Shown here: piece after piece, positions 16,114 to 23,256 of the stretch | Layout: each line of letters starts with the position of its first letter | Position numbering within the stretch: the first letter of the stretch is position 1 | Assembly (NCBI RefSeq): GCF_052055875.1 | Contig: NZ_CP170508.1 | Span: 1,612,001 to 1,676,000, forward strand | Source: Methanosphaerula subterraneus | GTDB taxonomy: Archaea > Halobacteriota > Methanomicrobia > Methanomicrobiales > Methanospirillaceae | Direction of reading: 5' to 3' | DNA length: 64,000 nt | Notes under the pieces: model-generated | Databases searched by the model: none | The model's input: the letters and a program-made list of their open reading frames with translations, nothing else | What the model was told of the DNA's origin: nothing | Made by a program: the position numbers and the translations under genes

Positions 16114-16724
16114 GACGAGAGACGCTCCGTGATGAGGGCGATCATCTCGTCGGCGATCGCCCTGGCCTCTGCCTGTGCGGTCGGATGGGTCTTGACCGCC
16201 CCGGCCTCGTCGACCCCGTTGATCAGCAGGTACCGGGTCTCTCGCTCCCGAATGGCGCTGACATGCAGGAAGCACTTCACCGAGGCGATGGATCCCTCAA
16301 AGACATGCGGCCAGGTCTGCCCGGCGGTGGCGATCATCAGCCCCGCCCGCTTCCCGATCCGTTCGGCTGGGACTACCGGGAGGTGCAGCACGTACTTCCG
16401 CGACCGGAAGACCTGGGCCCGGTCGATCAGGGCCTTGGCCTGTGCGCAGGCGCCCATGCAGAAGACCGGCAGGGCCAGCACCACCACATCGGCTTCGGGG
16501 ATCTTGTCGTAGAGGGCGGTCATACCATCATCCTGCACGCACCGGTTCAACCTCTCACAGGCATTGCACCCTCTGCACGGGCGCACATCCGCCTCGTTCA
16601 ACACCACCTTCTCCACCACGACCCCGTCCCGCTCCTCCATCGCTGCGATCACCCAGTCGAGGAGGGTCTCAGAGTTGCCGTGCCGGCGTGGGCTCGCGGC
16701 AAAGGCGAGCACCTTGATCTCCAT
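16110..16724 (-). CDS. Iron-sulfur flavoprotein, paralogue
   Basis: A 204-residue partner of the next gene with the same layout: FAASPRRHGNSETLLD for FMN, CRGCNACERLNRC for the 4Fe-4S cluster (again C-x2-C-x2-C-x5-C), and ALPVFCMGACAQAKALIDR. Upstream on the minus strand, T6 followed by an AAAATA box about 27 bases before the ATG suggests its own promoter and a nearly leaderless transcript. The pair may form a heterodimer. Physiological donor and acceptor are unknown; placement beside peroxiredoxin argues for an oxidative-stress role. Confidence 0.88.
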   Translation of the reverse strand: MEIKVLAFAASPRRHGNSETLLDWVIAAMEERDGVVVEKVVLNEADVRPCRGCNACERLNRCVQDDGMTALYDKIPEADVVVLALPVFCMGACAQAKALIDRAQVFRSRKYVLHLPVVPAERIGKRAGLMIATAGQTWPHVFEGSIASVKCFLHVSAIRERETRYLLINGVDEAGAVKTHPTAQAEARAIADEMIALITERLSS

Positions 16725-16788
16725 ACTCTCTGCTATTGGCAGATCTATTTTAAAAAAGGTTGTTCATCCGGAACTGTCCGCAGAGCGG

Positions 16789-17463
16789 TCAGACCGACTT
16801 AAAGCAGAGGTACCAGTCCTTACACTCGTACCCCATGCCGGGACGAGCCTTCATCTCGGCGACCGTCTTTGGCGGGGCGACGACGACCTTCTCGCCGGGC
16901 TGCCAGTTGGCAGGGGTGGATACACCATGGGCATCGGTGGTCTGCAGGGCCTTCACCAGCCGGATGATCTCAGGCATATATCTGCCATTCTGCAGAGGGT
17001 AGTAGATCATCGCACGCATGATTCCCTTGTCATCGATGAAGAAGACCGTCCTGACCGTGGCGGTGTTGGACTGACCCGTATGGATCATCCCGTACCGGGA
17101 TGCGATCCGCATATCGAGATCTGCAATAACCGGGAACGGTATCTCGACACCCATCTTCTCCTCGATCGCATGGATCCAGGCCAGGTGTGCTGAGACACTG
17201 TCGATGGAGAGGCCGATCAGCTGCACGTTCAGTGCCTTCAGCTCATCAGCGATGGCCGCAAACGCCATGAACTCTGTTGTACATACCGGCGTGAAGTCGG
17301 CCGGGTGTGAGAAGAGAACGACCCATTTCCCTTTCAGGTCAGAAAGTGTCAGCTCCCCCTGCGTGGTCTGGGCGGTGAAGCCGGGCGCCGGCTCACCGAT
17401 GATCGGCATCGCCGCGTACTCCTCTTCGTCGCATCCGCATCCGCATACATCTTCAAGTTCCAT
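16789..17463 (-). CDS. Peroxiredoxin (Prx6-type, archaeal)
   Basis: Thiol peroxidase of 224 residues. Peroxidatic Cys61 lies in SHPADFTPVCTTEF. The C-terminal arm is present with YECKDWYLCFKSV, which holds two further Cys as in archaeal decameric enzymes. It carries an N-terminal addition, MELEDVCGCGCDEEEYAA, before the usual family start MPIIGEPAPGF; both the ATG at 17463 and the internal ATG at 17409 have ribosome-site-like purine runs. It lies 11 bases after the AhpD-like gene in a stress operon. Confidence 0.95.
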   Translation of the reverse strand: MELEDVCGCGCDEEEYAAMPIIGEPAPGFTAQTTQGELTLSDLKGKWVVLFSHPADFTPVCTTEFMAFAAIADELKALNVQLIGLSIDSVSAHLAWIHAIEEKMGVEIPFPVIADLDMRIASRYGMIHTGQSNTATVRTVFFIDDKGIMRAMIYYPLQNGRYMPEIIRLVKALQTTDAHGVSTPANWQPGEKVVVAPPKTVAEMKARPGMGYECKDWYLCFKSV

Positions 17464-17474
17464 TCCAGGTCCCC

Positions 17475-17819
17475 CTACTTCTTGCAGATCTCTTCTGCTG
17501 CTGCCCTGCCATAGACATAGGCGGGCATCCCTGCGAGCAGGAACGTGACACGGAGCGCCTCTTCGATCTGATCGAGGGTGACCCCGAGGTGTGCTGCGCC
17601 CGCCAGCTGGGCCCGGACGGCATGCTGGTCACGCATCGCCGCCGCAACAGCGATGGCGATCAGTTTCTTCTGCTGGCGTGAGATCGCACCGTCTGCCCAG
17701 ACCATCTGGTCCAGCCCCATCACGCTTGCATACAGGTCCGGGTTGGAGTCCTTGAGGTCCTTGAAGATCTTTGGCACCTTGCCGATCTTCTCTTCCAGTT
17801 CACTCAGTTTCTGATCCAT
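17475..17819 (-). CDS. Carboxymuconolactone decarboxylase/AhpD-like protein without redox cysteines
   Basis: A 114-residue all-helical protein of the CMD/AhpD family (WADGAISRQQKKLIAIAVAAA, LGVTLDQIEEALRVTFLLAG). In AhpD-like proteins a C-x2-C pair plus His in the central helix carries the redox chemistry. The aligned segment here is AMRDQHAVRAQLAGAAHLG, with Asp64 and Ala67 in place of the cysteines. The fold is therefore kept but thiol chemistry there is not possible. It lies between the desulforedoxin and peroxiredoxin genes, 4 and 11 bases away, so a scaffold or adaptor role is plausible. Confidence 0.85.
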   Translation of the reverse strand: MDQKLSELEEKIGKVPKIFKDLKDSNPDLYASVMGLDQMVWADGAISRQQKKLIAIAVAAAMRDQHAVRAQLAGAAHLGVTLDQIEEALRVTFLLAGMPAYVYGRAAAEEICKK

Positions 17820-17823
17820 GGTA

Positions 17824-17949
17824 TTACTCCTTGAGTGTCATCGGTTCGCCGCAGCAGATCAGTTCTCCACCGCCGACTTCCTTGACTTCCACAACATTTC
17901 CGCAGATATTACAGACGTAAATCTGCCCTTCTTTTGATACGTTCACCAT
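17824..17949 (-). CDS. Desulforedoxin-like small iron protein
   Basis: A 41-residue protein with the exact desulforedoxin cysteine pattern: Cys13 and Cys16 (YVCNICG), 15 residues, then Cys32-Cys33 (LICCGEPM). Such proteins bind a single FeS4 iron and act as small electron carriers, free or as the N-terminal domain of desulfoferrodoxin. GGAG lies before the ATG. It ends 4 bases before the AhpD-like gene, inside the stress operon, and probably feeds electrons to an oxygen-defence enzyme. Confidence 0.88.
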   Translation of the reverse strand: MVNVSKEGQIYVCNICGNVVEVKEVGGGELICCGEPMTLKE

Positions 17950-17995
17950 AATGATCTCCTCTATCCGGCACTGCTGGATCGCTGATTATATTCAG

Positions 17996-18247
17996 TTACT
18001 GGGCGCTGTCCCCTCTCTTCGGGGGGTGCTGCACATCTTCGACGGTCTTGATGTCAGGCCGGATATGCGTCATCGGGAAGCACTGGTACTCTTCGCACGC
18101 GCACTTCGGACACTTCCGGAGGTCCTGTTCCACATCCGACAACACGGACTCGTAGCCGCAGTCGATACAGACATATTTTCCTGGAGTAACCTTGTTTCCT
18201 GCTTTAACGTGATCTCCTTCTGTCAGATTTATCACCGAATGGTTCAT
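17996..18247 (-). CDS. Small zinc-ribbon/rubredoxin-like protein
   Basis: An 83-residue protein with one metal site formed by YVCIDCGYES and LRKCPKCACEEY (C-x2-C ... C-x2-C), in a short beta-rich domain; the tail after about residue 60 is unstructured. Spacing fits a zinc ribbon or a rubredoxin-like iron knuckle. An AT box TTCATATATAG about 20 bases upstream suggests a nearly leaderless transcript and makes this the first gene of the zinc ribbon-desulforedoxin-AhpD-peroxiredoxin operon. Exact role unknown. Confidence 0.8.
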   Translation of the reverse strand: MNHSVINLTEGDHVKAGNKVTPGKYVCIDCGYESVLSDVEQDLRKCPKCACEEYQCFPMTHIRPDIKTVEDVQHPPKRGDSAQ

Positions 18248-18320
18248 AGACCCCTGAACTATATATGAATTGCGTTATCGACCATTTTCCCATCATTGCG
18301 CCGGATTCAGACAACAGATC

Positions 18321-18329
18321 TTATATTAT
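18321..18329 (+). promoter_or_regulatory. TATA box of a leaderless flavoprotein gene
   Basis: TTATATTAT is centred about 25 bases before the ATG at 18351, the spacing expected from TATA to transcription start. No Shine-Dalgarno precedes the ATG, so the transcript is probably leaderless. Confidence 0.55.
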
Positions 18330-18350
18330 GCCGCGGTAATACAGACCGCT

Positions 18351-18950
18351 ATGGAGAGGAGAGTCATCGGGATACTCGGCAGCCCGCTTGAAAATGGAAA
18401 CACCGCATTGCTTCTGGATAAAGCCCTCCAGGGGGCTGCAGAAGCCGGATGCAGTGTCGAGAAGATCGTGATTACGCAGATGCAGATCTCAGGATGCATG
18501 GAGATGATGCACTGCAAAACCCATCCAACCTGCAAAATCGAGGACGATATGATCCCGCTGTACGGAAAGATCAGGGACTGTGACGGGATGATCATCGCCA
18601 CCCCGGTCATGACGATGGGGATACCCGGGGAACTGAAGTGTTTCATCGACCGGTTCCAGGTCTTCTTTATGGCCAAGTATGTCCGGCGGGAGCCGCTGGT
18701 CAGTGCAGAGCGGGAGAAGCGGCGGCAGGGACTCTTCATTGCGATATCAGGGATGAACAGGAAGGACGTCTTCTCAGGAGTGCTGCTGACCGTGGCCGCA
18801 TTCTTCGATATCATCGGGATGAAGTTCGCCGATCAGCTGCTGATCAATAATATGGACCAGAAACAGGACCTGCACCACTACCCGGATCTTGTCGACGAGG
18901 CGTATGCGAAAGGGCAGGCACTCGGGAGACTGCTGATCAGCACCCCGTGA
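18351..18950 (+). CDS. Flavodoxin-fold NADPH-dependent FMN reductase family, variant Cys motif
   Basis: A 199-residue relative of the two flavoproteins at 15.5-16.7 kb. ILGSPLENGNTALLLDKAL binds FMN, and TPVMTMGIPGELKCFIDRF is the second conserved block. The cysteine motif is altered to CMEMMHCKTHPTC, so the first C-x2-C spacing of the iron-sulfur type is lost. It may hold a different cluster or none. The start MERR at 18351 fits the family. It is transcribed away from the stress operon and converges on radC. Confidence 0.85.
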   Translation: MERRVIGILGSPLENGNTALLLDKALQGAAEAGCSVEKIVITQMQISGCMEMMHCKTHPTCKIEDDMIPLYGKIRDCDGMIIATPVMTMGIPGELKCFIDRFQVFFMAKYVRREPLVSAEREKRRQGLFIAISGMNRKDVFSGVLLTVAAFFDIIGMKFADQLLINNMDQKQDLHHYPDLVDEAYAKGQALGRLLISTP

Positions 18951-18953
18951 TCC

Positions 18954-19652
18954 TCAGATCAGTCCCTGTTCCTTCATTGAGAGGTACCCCTTTCTGGTGA
19001 TGATCAAGTGGTCGAGCACGGTGATGCCGAGGATCCTGCCGGCCTCGACCAGCTGCCCGGTCACAATCCGGTCCTGCTCGCTCGGGAGCAGGGACCCCGA
19101 TGGGTGGTTGTGGACAAAGATCACCGAGGCTGCGCGATCGGTGATCGCATCGGCGAAGGCCTCGCGCGGATGGATCTGGCTCTGGTTCAGCAGCCCGACG
19201 GTGATCGTCCGGATCTTGACCATCTCGCCGGCCCCGTTCATCGTGATACCGATAAAGTGCTCCTGCTTCTCTTCACGAAGATGGGAGAGAAGGGGCAGGA
19301 CGTCCTCAGGCCTCTGGATCCTGGTCGGCGATCTATCGAAAAATCGCCGGCCCAGCTCAATACTGGCCAGCAGCTGGCAGGCCTTGACATGCCCGACCCC
19401 GGGGATACCGGCCAGGGCCCTGTACTCGAGCACAGGGGAATTCTGGGTCAACTGCTCCTCCACCGCGGTTGCGACCGAGAGCACCGAGTGGCCCCGCACC
19501 CCCCTGCCTATGATCGCGGCGATCAGCTCCTGCTCGGTCAGCACCGAAGCTCCGCGCTTCTGGATCTTCTCCCGCGGCCGTTCGATCACAGGGATCCCGC
19601 TGATCTGCAGAGGTTGAGATTCAGCGACCACCCGGTACCCCACAGGCTTCAC
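18954..19652 (-). CDS. radC: RadC-family JAMM protein
   Basis: A 232-residue protein with the RadC layout: ERPREKI near the N-terminus, a UPF0758 helical part, a helix-hairpin-helix (LAGIPGVGHVKA, 80-91) and a C-terminal JAMM site VHNHPSGSLLPSEQD (His181, His183, Ser191, Asp194). Although named for DNA repair, the biochemical role is unsettled. RadC is mainly bacterial and patchy in archaea, so transfer into methanogens is likely. It stands alone, tail to tail with the flavoprotein gene. Confidence 0.93.
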   Translation of the reverse strand: MKPVGYRVVAESQPLQISGIPVIERPREKIQKRGASVLTEQELIAAIIGRGVRGHSVLSVATAVEEQLTQNSPVLEYRALAGIPGVGHVKACQLLASIELGRRFFDRSPTRIQRPEDVLPLLSHLREEKQEHFIGITMNGAGEMVKIRTITVGLLNQSQIHPREAFADAITDRAASVIFVHNHPSGSLLPSEQDRIVTGQLVEAGRILGITVLDHLIITRKGYLSMKEQGLI

Positions 19653-20412
19653 TGATCTCCTTATTGACAGGAACCCCCTAAAAAAGATTCTGAACCGATC
19701 TTCGTGATGCCCAGTATCATATCGTCATCCCTGTCGACATCCACGCTGCTCAATCCTTCGGCTTCCCTGTTTATCGTTAAAACCTGGAGTCGTCCATCTC
19801 ATGCTTGACGAGAGACGAGGAGACAGACGAGGAGCACGTAAGAGCAGTTCCAGAAAAATCAGGCTGAAAAATATATGACCAGGGGGTAGACAAATCCCCC
19901 CCGGGAATCACAGCGAGTGCGTGCTGTGAGGCATGAGGCAAAATGTTCTGGTTCGAGTGTTGACCATGATGAGTGAGTGGGTAGCCAGATGGTGTGTGGG
20001 TGTGAATTCAGGATACCAGTATCACATTCCCATAGCAGAGACTGGATTTCGTCTGCTGGTCATAGGGAGTACATGTCCGAGTTGGCCCATCCAAATCATC
20101 TCATTTGGACGACAATACTGCCCGGAGCTCCGGATACCGGAATAGACATGTGCAGCGACGCCGGGTGCGTCCGGGTCAGGTGCGGGTCCATCGATATTCA
20201 CGTTGTATGTGTTCATAACTGCTTTCCTGTTCACCTTTGTGAACACATTGTATAGGATGGGGCAGGTGATATACCCTGATTTTGCGTCAGATTTTGCCGC
20301 ATAATTCCCCATCATCCTGCCGGGGCGTCACAGAGCCCTGCCCAGCGACCCGGACGCCCATTTTGAACGTGAAGAACCTTTAAGTAGCAGATTTCCTGAT
20401 AATCTATTGATT
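19653..20412. other. 760-bp intergenic region with several small inverted repeats
   Basis: No reading frame here has a convincing start, codon bias or family. I see TCCAAAT/ATTTGGA arms at about 20088-20107, TGTTCAC-CTTT-GTGAACA at 20228-20245 beside an AT box, and CACAGC/GCTGTG near 19911-19930. ATGATGA near 19966 resembles a box C motif, but no box D CTGA follows at suitable distance. It could hold an unrecognised RNA or a decayed gene. Confidence 0.4.
20228..20245. repeat. 7-bp inverted repeat, possible operator
   Basis: TGTTCAC, a four-base spacer CTTT, and GTGAACA form a perfect dyad. It lies about 170 bases upstream of rubrerythrin in an otherwise empty region. Confidence 0.5.
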
Positions 20413-20913
20413 ATGGCAACAGAAGACGATGCATTAGAAGCCTTTGCAGGTGAATCCCAGGCGAACAGAAAGTATCTCGCCTTCTCTGAGAAGGCAGCTG
20501 AAGAGGGGTACGCCAACGTCGGAAAACTCTTCCTTGCGGCCTCACAGGCCGAGGCGATCCATGCGAAGCGGTTGCTGCGGGTGCTCGGCGCCGTCAAGTC
20601 GACGGCTGCGAACCTGGAAGGATCGATCGCCGGGGAGACCCATGAGTTCACCGAGATGTACCCCGGGTTCGTCAGAGACGCCGAGGCAGAAGGGCGGATG
20701 GACGCCGTGATGGCCTTCAAACACGCGATGCTGGCTGAGGAGGTCCATGCAGGGCTCTACAAGCAGGCCGCCGAAGCGGTGAAGAACGGGAAGGATCTGG
20801 AGGTGGAGACGGTCTATCTCTGCCCGATCTGTGGGAACATCGTCATCAACACGATACCTGATAATTGTCCGATCTGCAATGCACGGGCCTCCCTGTTCAA
20901 AGCGGTTCAGTGA
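20413..20913 (+). CDS. rbr: Rubrerythrin
   Basis: Peroxide-reducing diiron protein of 166 residues. The ferritin-like domain has EXXH-type ligands in GESQANRKY, SQAEAIHAKR, GETHEFTEMY and MLAEEVHAG. The C-terminal rubredoxin domain has CPICGN and CPICNA. Length and order match short rubrerythrins. TTTAAGTA about 30 bases upstream and the absence of a Shine-Dalgarno suggest a short or absent leader. It should take electrons from a small iron protein or flavoprotein like those encoded nearby and protect against peroxide. Confidence 0.96.
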   Translation: MATEDDALEAFAGESQANRKYLAFSEKAAEEGYANVGKLFLAASQAEAIHAKRLLRVLGAVKSTAANLEGSIAGETHEFTEMYPGFVRDAEAEGRMDAVMAFKHAMLAEEVHAGLYKQAAEAVKNGKDLEVETVYLCPICGNIVINTIPDNCPICNARASLFKAVQ

Positions 20914-21044
20914 ACGATCATCAGGTCAGTGAACCACCGGGGGAACCAAAAAGGCGATCCCCGAAACACCATTTTTGAATGCGCTGAACCGGCGAGCAGA
21001 GCCCCTGCTGAGAAGAGAGGAGTGGCAGGGGACCTGGGTCTATT

Positions 21045-21051
21045 AAAAAAA
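21045..21051 (-). terminator. Oligo-T near the end of the NifB-type gene
   Basis: A7 on the plus strand, read as T7 on the minus strand, starts four bases past the stop codon side of the radical SAM gene. A 7-bp hairpin (CCCCTGC at 21002-21008, GCAGGGG at 21025-21031) lies beyond it and could also close the convergent rubrerythrin transcript. Confidence 0.45.
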
Positions 21052-21054
21052 GAT

Positions 21055-21966
21055 TCAGTCCTTCTTCGCTTCATCGTCCCCATAGACGCAGGACTGCACG
21101 TCATGGCCGAGTTTTCCGATGGCATCAGACCTGCACCGCTGGCAGTGGCGCATCTGCTTGATGTAGGGCGCACAGGTGTCCTGCATCGCCCGCTTCTCAG
21201 CAGGAGTCGGCGGGATGATATCGGCGAACTTGTACTGGGCGATCAGAGGGATCAGGTTGAAGGTGTAGGCTCCCATCGCACTGGTCTTCTTGGCGATCGC
21301 AAGGATCTGATCGTCATTGACCCCGGGGATAAAGACAGTGTTCACCTTGACGATCATATGCTTCTTCACGGCCAGCTCGATCCCTTTCAACTGGTTCTCA
21401 AGGAGGATCTTCGCCCCCTCGACCCCCTCGTACCGGCTGCCATGGTAGTTGATAAACGAGTAGATCTTCGCTCCGACCTCTGGGTCCAGAGCGTTCAGGG
21501 TGACCGTGACATTCCCGACCCCGTATTTCTCGAGCAGGTCGATCTTCTCGGGGAGGAGCAGACCGTTGGTGCTGATGCACCGGATCGTGGACGGGAAGAA
21601 CTCGTGGACCAGCCGCAGGGTCTCGAAGGTCTCCTCATTGGCCAGCGGCTCGCCGGGACCGGCGATCCCGATCACCTTGATGTAGTTGTACTTGGCCATC
21701 ACCTTCTTGATCATCGCAACCGCTTCGTCCGGGGTCAGGATGCGGCTCGTGACACCGGGACGGGACTCGTTCACGCAGTCGAAGTCGCGGACACAGTAGT
21801 TGCACTGAATATTGCACCGCGGGGCGACCGGCAGATGCATCCTCCCAAAGGAGTGGCACGCCTTCTCGCTGAAACAGGGATGTTCCTGGATCTTTCTCAT
21901 CTGTTCAGGGTCCCACTGGACCTCCCTGCCCTGAACAGTTGCCACGTTATAGCCATCTTCTGCCAT
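21055..21966 (-). CDS. nifB: NifB-type radical SAM protein (stand-alone)
   Basis: A 303-residue radical SAM protein with the cluster motif CNIQCNYC and the NifB hallmarks: PCFSEKACHSFGRMHLPVAP ahead of it and cysteines after it (CVRDFDC, RHCQRCRSDAIGKL). NifB builds the 8Fe-9S precursor of nitrogenase cofactors. It has no fused NafY/NifX domain, as usual in methanogens. A TATA box CTTTTATATGG lies about 35 bases upstream of the ATG. No nif structural genes are nearby in this window, so its context does not prove nitrogen fixation. Confidence 0.88.
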   Translation of the reverse strand: MAEDGYNVATVQGREVQWDPEQMRKIQEHPCFSEKACHSFGRMHLPVAPRCNIQCNYCVRDFDCVNESRPGVTSRILTPDEAVAMIKKVMAKYNYIKVIGIAGPGEPLANEETFETLRLVHEFFPSTIRCISTNGLLLPEKIDLLEKYGVGNVTVTLNALDPEVGAKIYSFINYHGSRYEGVEGAKILLENQLKGIELAVKKHMIVKVNTVFIPGVNDDQILAIAKKTSAMGAYTFNLIPLIAQYKFADIIPPTPAEKRAMQDTCAPYIKQMRHCQRCRSDAIGKLGHDVQSCVYGDDEAKKD

Positions 21967-22027
21967 ATTTCAGGCAGTATCTCTGCGTCAGCCCATATAA
22001 AAGCATTGGATGGGATAAAAAGGGGAT

Positions 22028-22357
22028 TCAGGCCCTTGGCGCCTGCATCCCCTCCTCATAGAGCCTGACCGCCTCCTCCTGCCGGCCCAGTGACGCGAGG
22101 GTGCTAGAGATGGCCAGGAGCAGCCCACGATGGCGGCCTGCCAGTGACTCGGCCTTCTGGTATGTCTCGAGTGCCTCCTGGTAACGTTCGAGTGCATAGA
22201 GCATGTTCCCCTTAGCCTCCAGAAATTCCGGGTTCTCCGGCTCGAGCGCCGACGCGGCCTCAAAAGAGGCCAGCGCATCTGCATGAAGATACCGCTTCTT
22301 CTGCTGGATCCCCAGGTTATAGTGATCACGTGCAGTCTCGGTCATACAGACCCTCAC
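22028..22357 (-). CDS. Small TPR-repeat protein
   Basis: A 109-residue protein made of about three tetratricopeptide repeats (HYNLGIQQKKRYLHADALAS, NPEFLEAKGNMLYALERYQE, then GLLLAISSTLASLGRQEEAV). It has no signal peptide. Its ATG overlaps the stop of the Hsp20 gene (ATGA), so the pair is co-translated. A protein-binding cofactor for the small heat-shock protein is a reasonable inference. Confidence 0.88.
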   Translation of the reverse strand: MRVCMTETARDHYNLGIQQKKRYLHADALASFEAASALEPENPEFLEAKGNMLYALERYQEALETYQKAESLAGRHRGLLLAISSTLASLGRQEEAVRLYEEGMQAPRA

Positions 22358-22854
22358 TCGATCGGGATCATTGTCCCGCGTTCGACAGGGATCTTGCGGA
22401 GATGCACCTCGAGGACGCCGTTCTTGAAGCTGGACGTGGCACCCTCTGCACTGACCTCTGAGGGAAGGACCAGCAGCCGGTCCATCGAGCCGAACATCCG
22501 TTCCTGCTGGATGATATGTCCCCCCTCACCGGTCTCCTCATGGTCGACCTTCCGCTCGCAGGAGATCTCAAGCGTCCTCGGATTGACCAGCCGTAGGGAT
22601 ACATCCCCTTTCTCCACACCTGGGAGGTCTGCGACGACGATCACCTCGTCCCCTATCTCCCGGACATCGATACGGAGGTCCCCCCGCAGCACCGGCATCA
22701 ACTTTCCTGCAGACGACCCCGCCGCAGGAAGAAGCCCTCCCGGAAAGAACCTGGAGGTGTCCATCATCGACTGAAATCTGCTCTCCATCGCTGCCATCAT
22801 CTCGTCGAGCTCGCGCCCGAAGAGACTGAACGGATTATCTCTTCCAAAAGCCAT
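22354..22854 (-). CDS. hsp20: Small heat-shock protein, Hsp20/alpha-crystallin family
   Basis: ATP-independent holdase chaperone of 166 residues. The N-terminal arm (GRDNPFSLFGRELDEMMAAM) precedes an alpha-crystallin domain from about residue 60 (DVREIGDEVIVVADLPGVEK through SFKNGVLEVHLRK). The C-terminal anchor motif is IPVERGTMIPIE, a slight departure from the usual IxI. The promoter side has an AT-rich run (ACTTATACTTAAATT on the minus strand near 22930). It is co-transcribed with the TPR gene. Confidence 0.93.
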   Translation of the reverse strand: MAFGRDNPFSLFGRELDEMMAAMESRFQSMMDTSRFFPGGLLPAAGSSAGKLMPVLRGDLRIDVREIGDEVIVVADLPGVEKGDVSLRLVNPRTLEISCERKVDHEETGEGGHIIQQERMFGSMDRLLVLPSEVSAEGATSSFKNGVLEVHLRKIPVERGTMIPIE

Positions 22855-22970
22855 TATCGATCTCTCCTTTTCACTGACTGCTACCGTTCATCAGGACGAT
22901 CCGATGAACTAACCCAAAGTAAGCAATTTAAGTATAAGTAGTTATTTATTAAGGCCAGATCAGAGGAATC

Positions 22971-23174
22971 GTGGTGATCGACGTCGACGGCCCCCTGACC
23001 CGGAATGTACTGAAGAGGAGATCTCTGGAGATAGTGACGAATTTGACGGCCTCGACCACCGGTGAGGCTGGCCGGCCCCAGAAGATCGGACCCGGGGGTC
23101 TACTCCTGCCGGGTGCATTCCCGGTGACACAAAACCCTCCCCTCATTTTGGTGAAGAGAGCATCAAGAGGGTAG
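22971..23174 (+). CDS. Doubtful small reading frame (67 aa)
   Basis: A GTG-started frame reading MVIDVDGPLTRNVLKRRSLE with an AT box (TTATTTATTA near 22943-22952) and GAGGA upstream. I recognise no family. The first 30 codons have gene-like third positions; the latter half is Pro/Gly-rich and less convincing. The rest of 22855-23256 contains only the Hsp20 promoter and a C-rich run near 23210-23230. Confidence 0.25.
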   Translation: MVIDVDGPLTRNVLKRRSLEIVTNLTASTTGEAGRPQKIGPGGLLLPGAFPVTQNPPLILVKRASRG

Positions 23175-23256
23175 ATATTTACGAGACAGCGAACAACCCT
23201 CCTCTGCATTGGTCCCCCCACCCGGGGGATGGCACTGCAGGGGAGCTGTACCTCGT

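Noticed and set aside
19945..19965. T-loop-like GGTTCGAGT and box C-like ATGATGA near 19.96 kb
   Set aside because: No pairing stem flanks the T-loop-like string, and no box D lies at suitable distance, so neither a tRNA nor a C/D RNA is supported.
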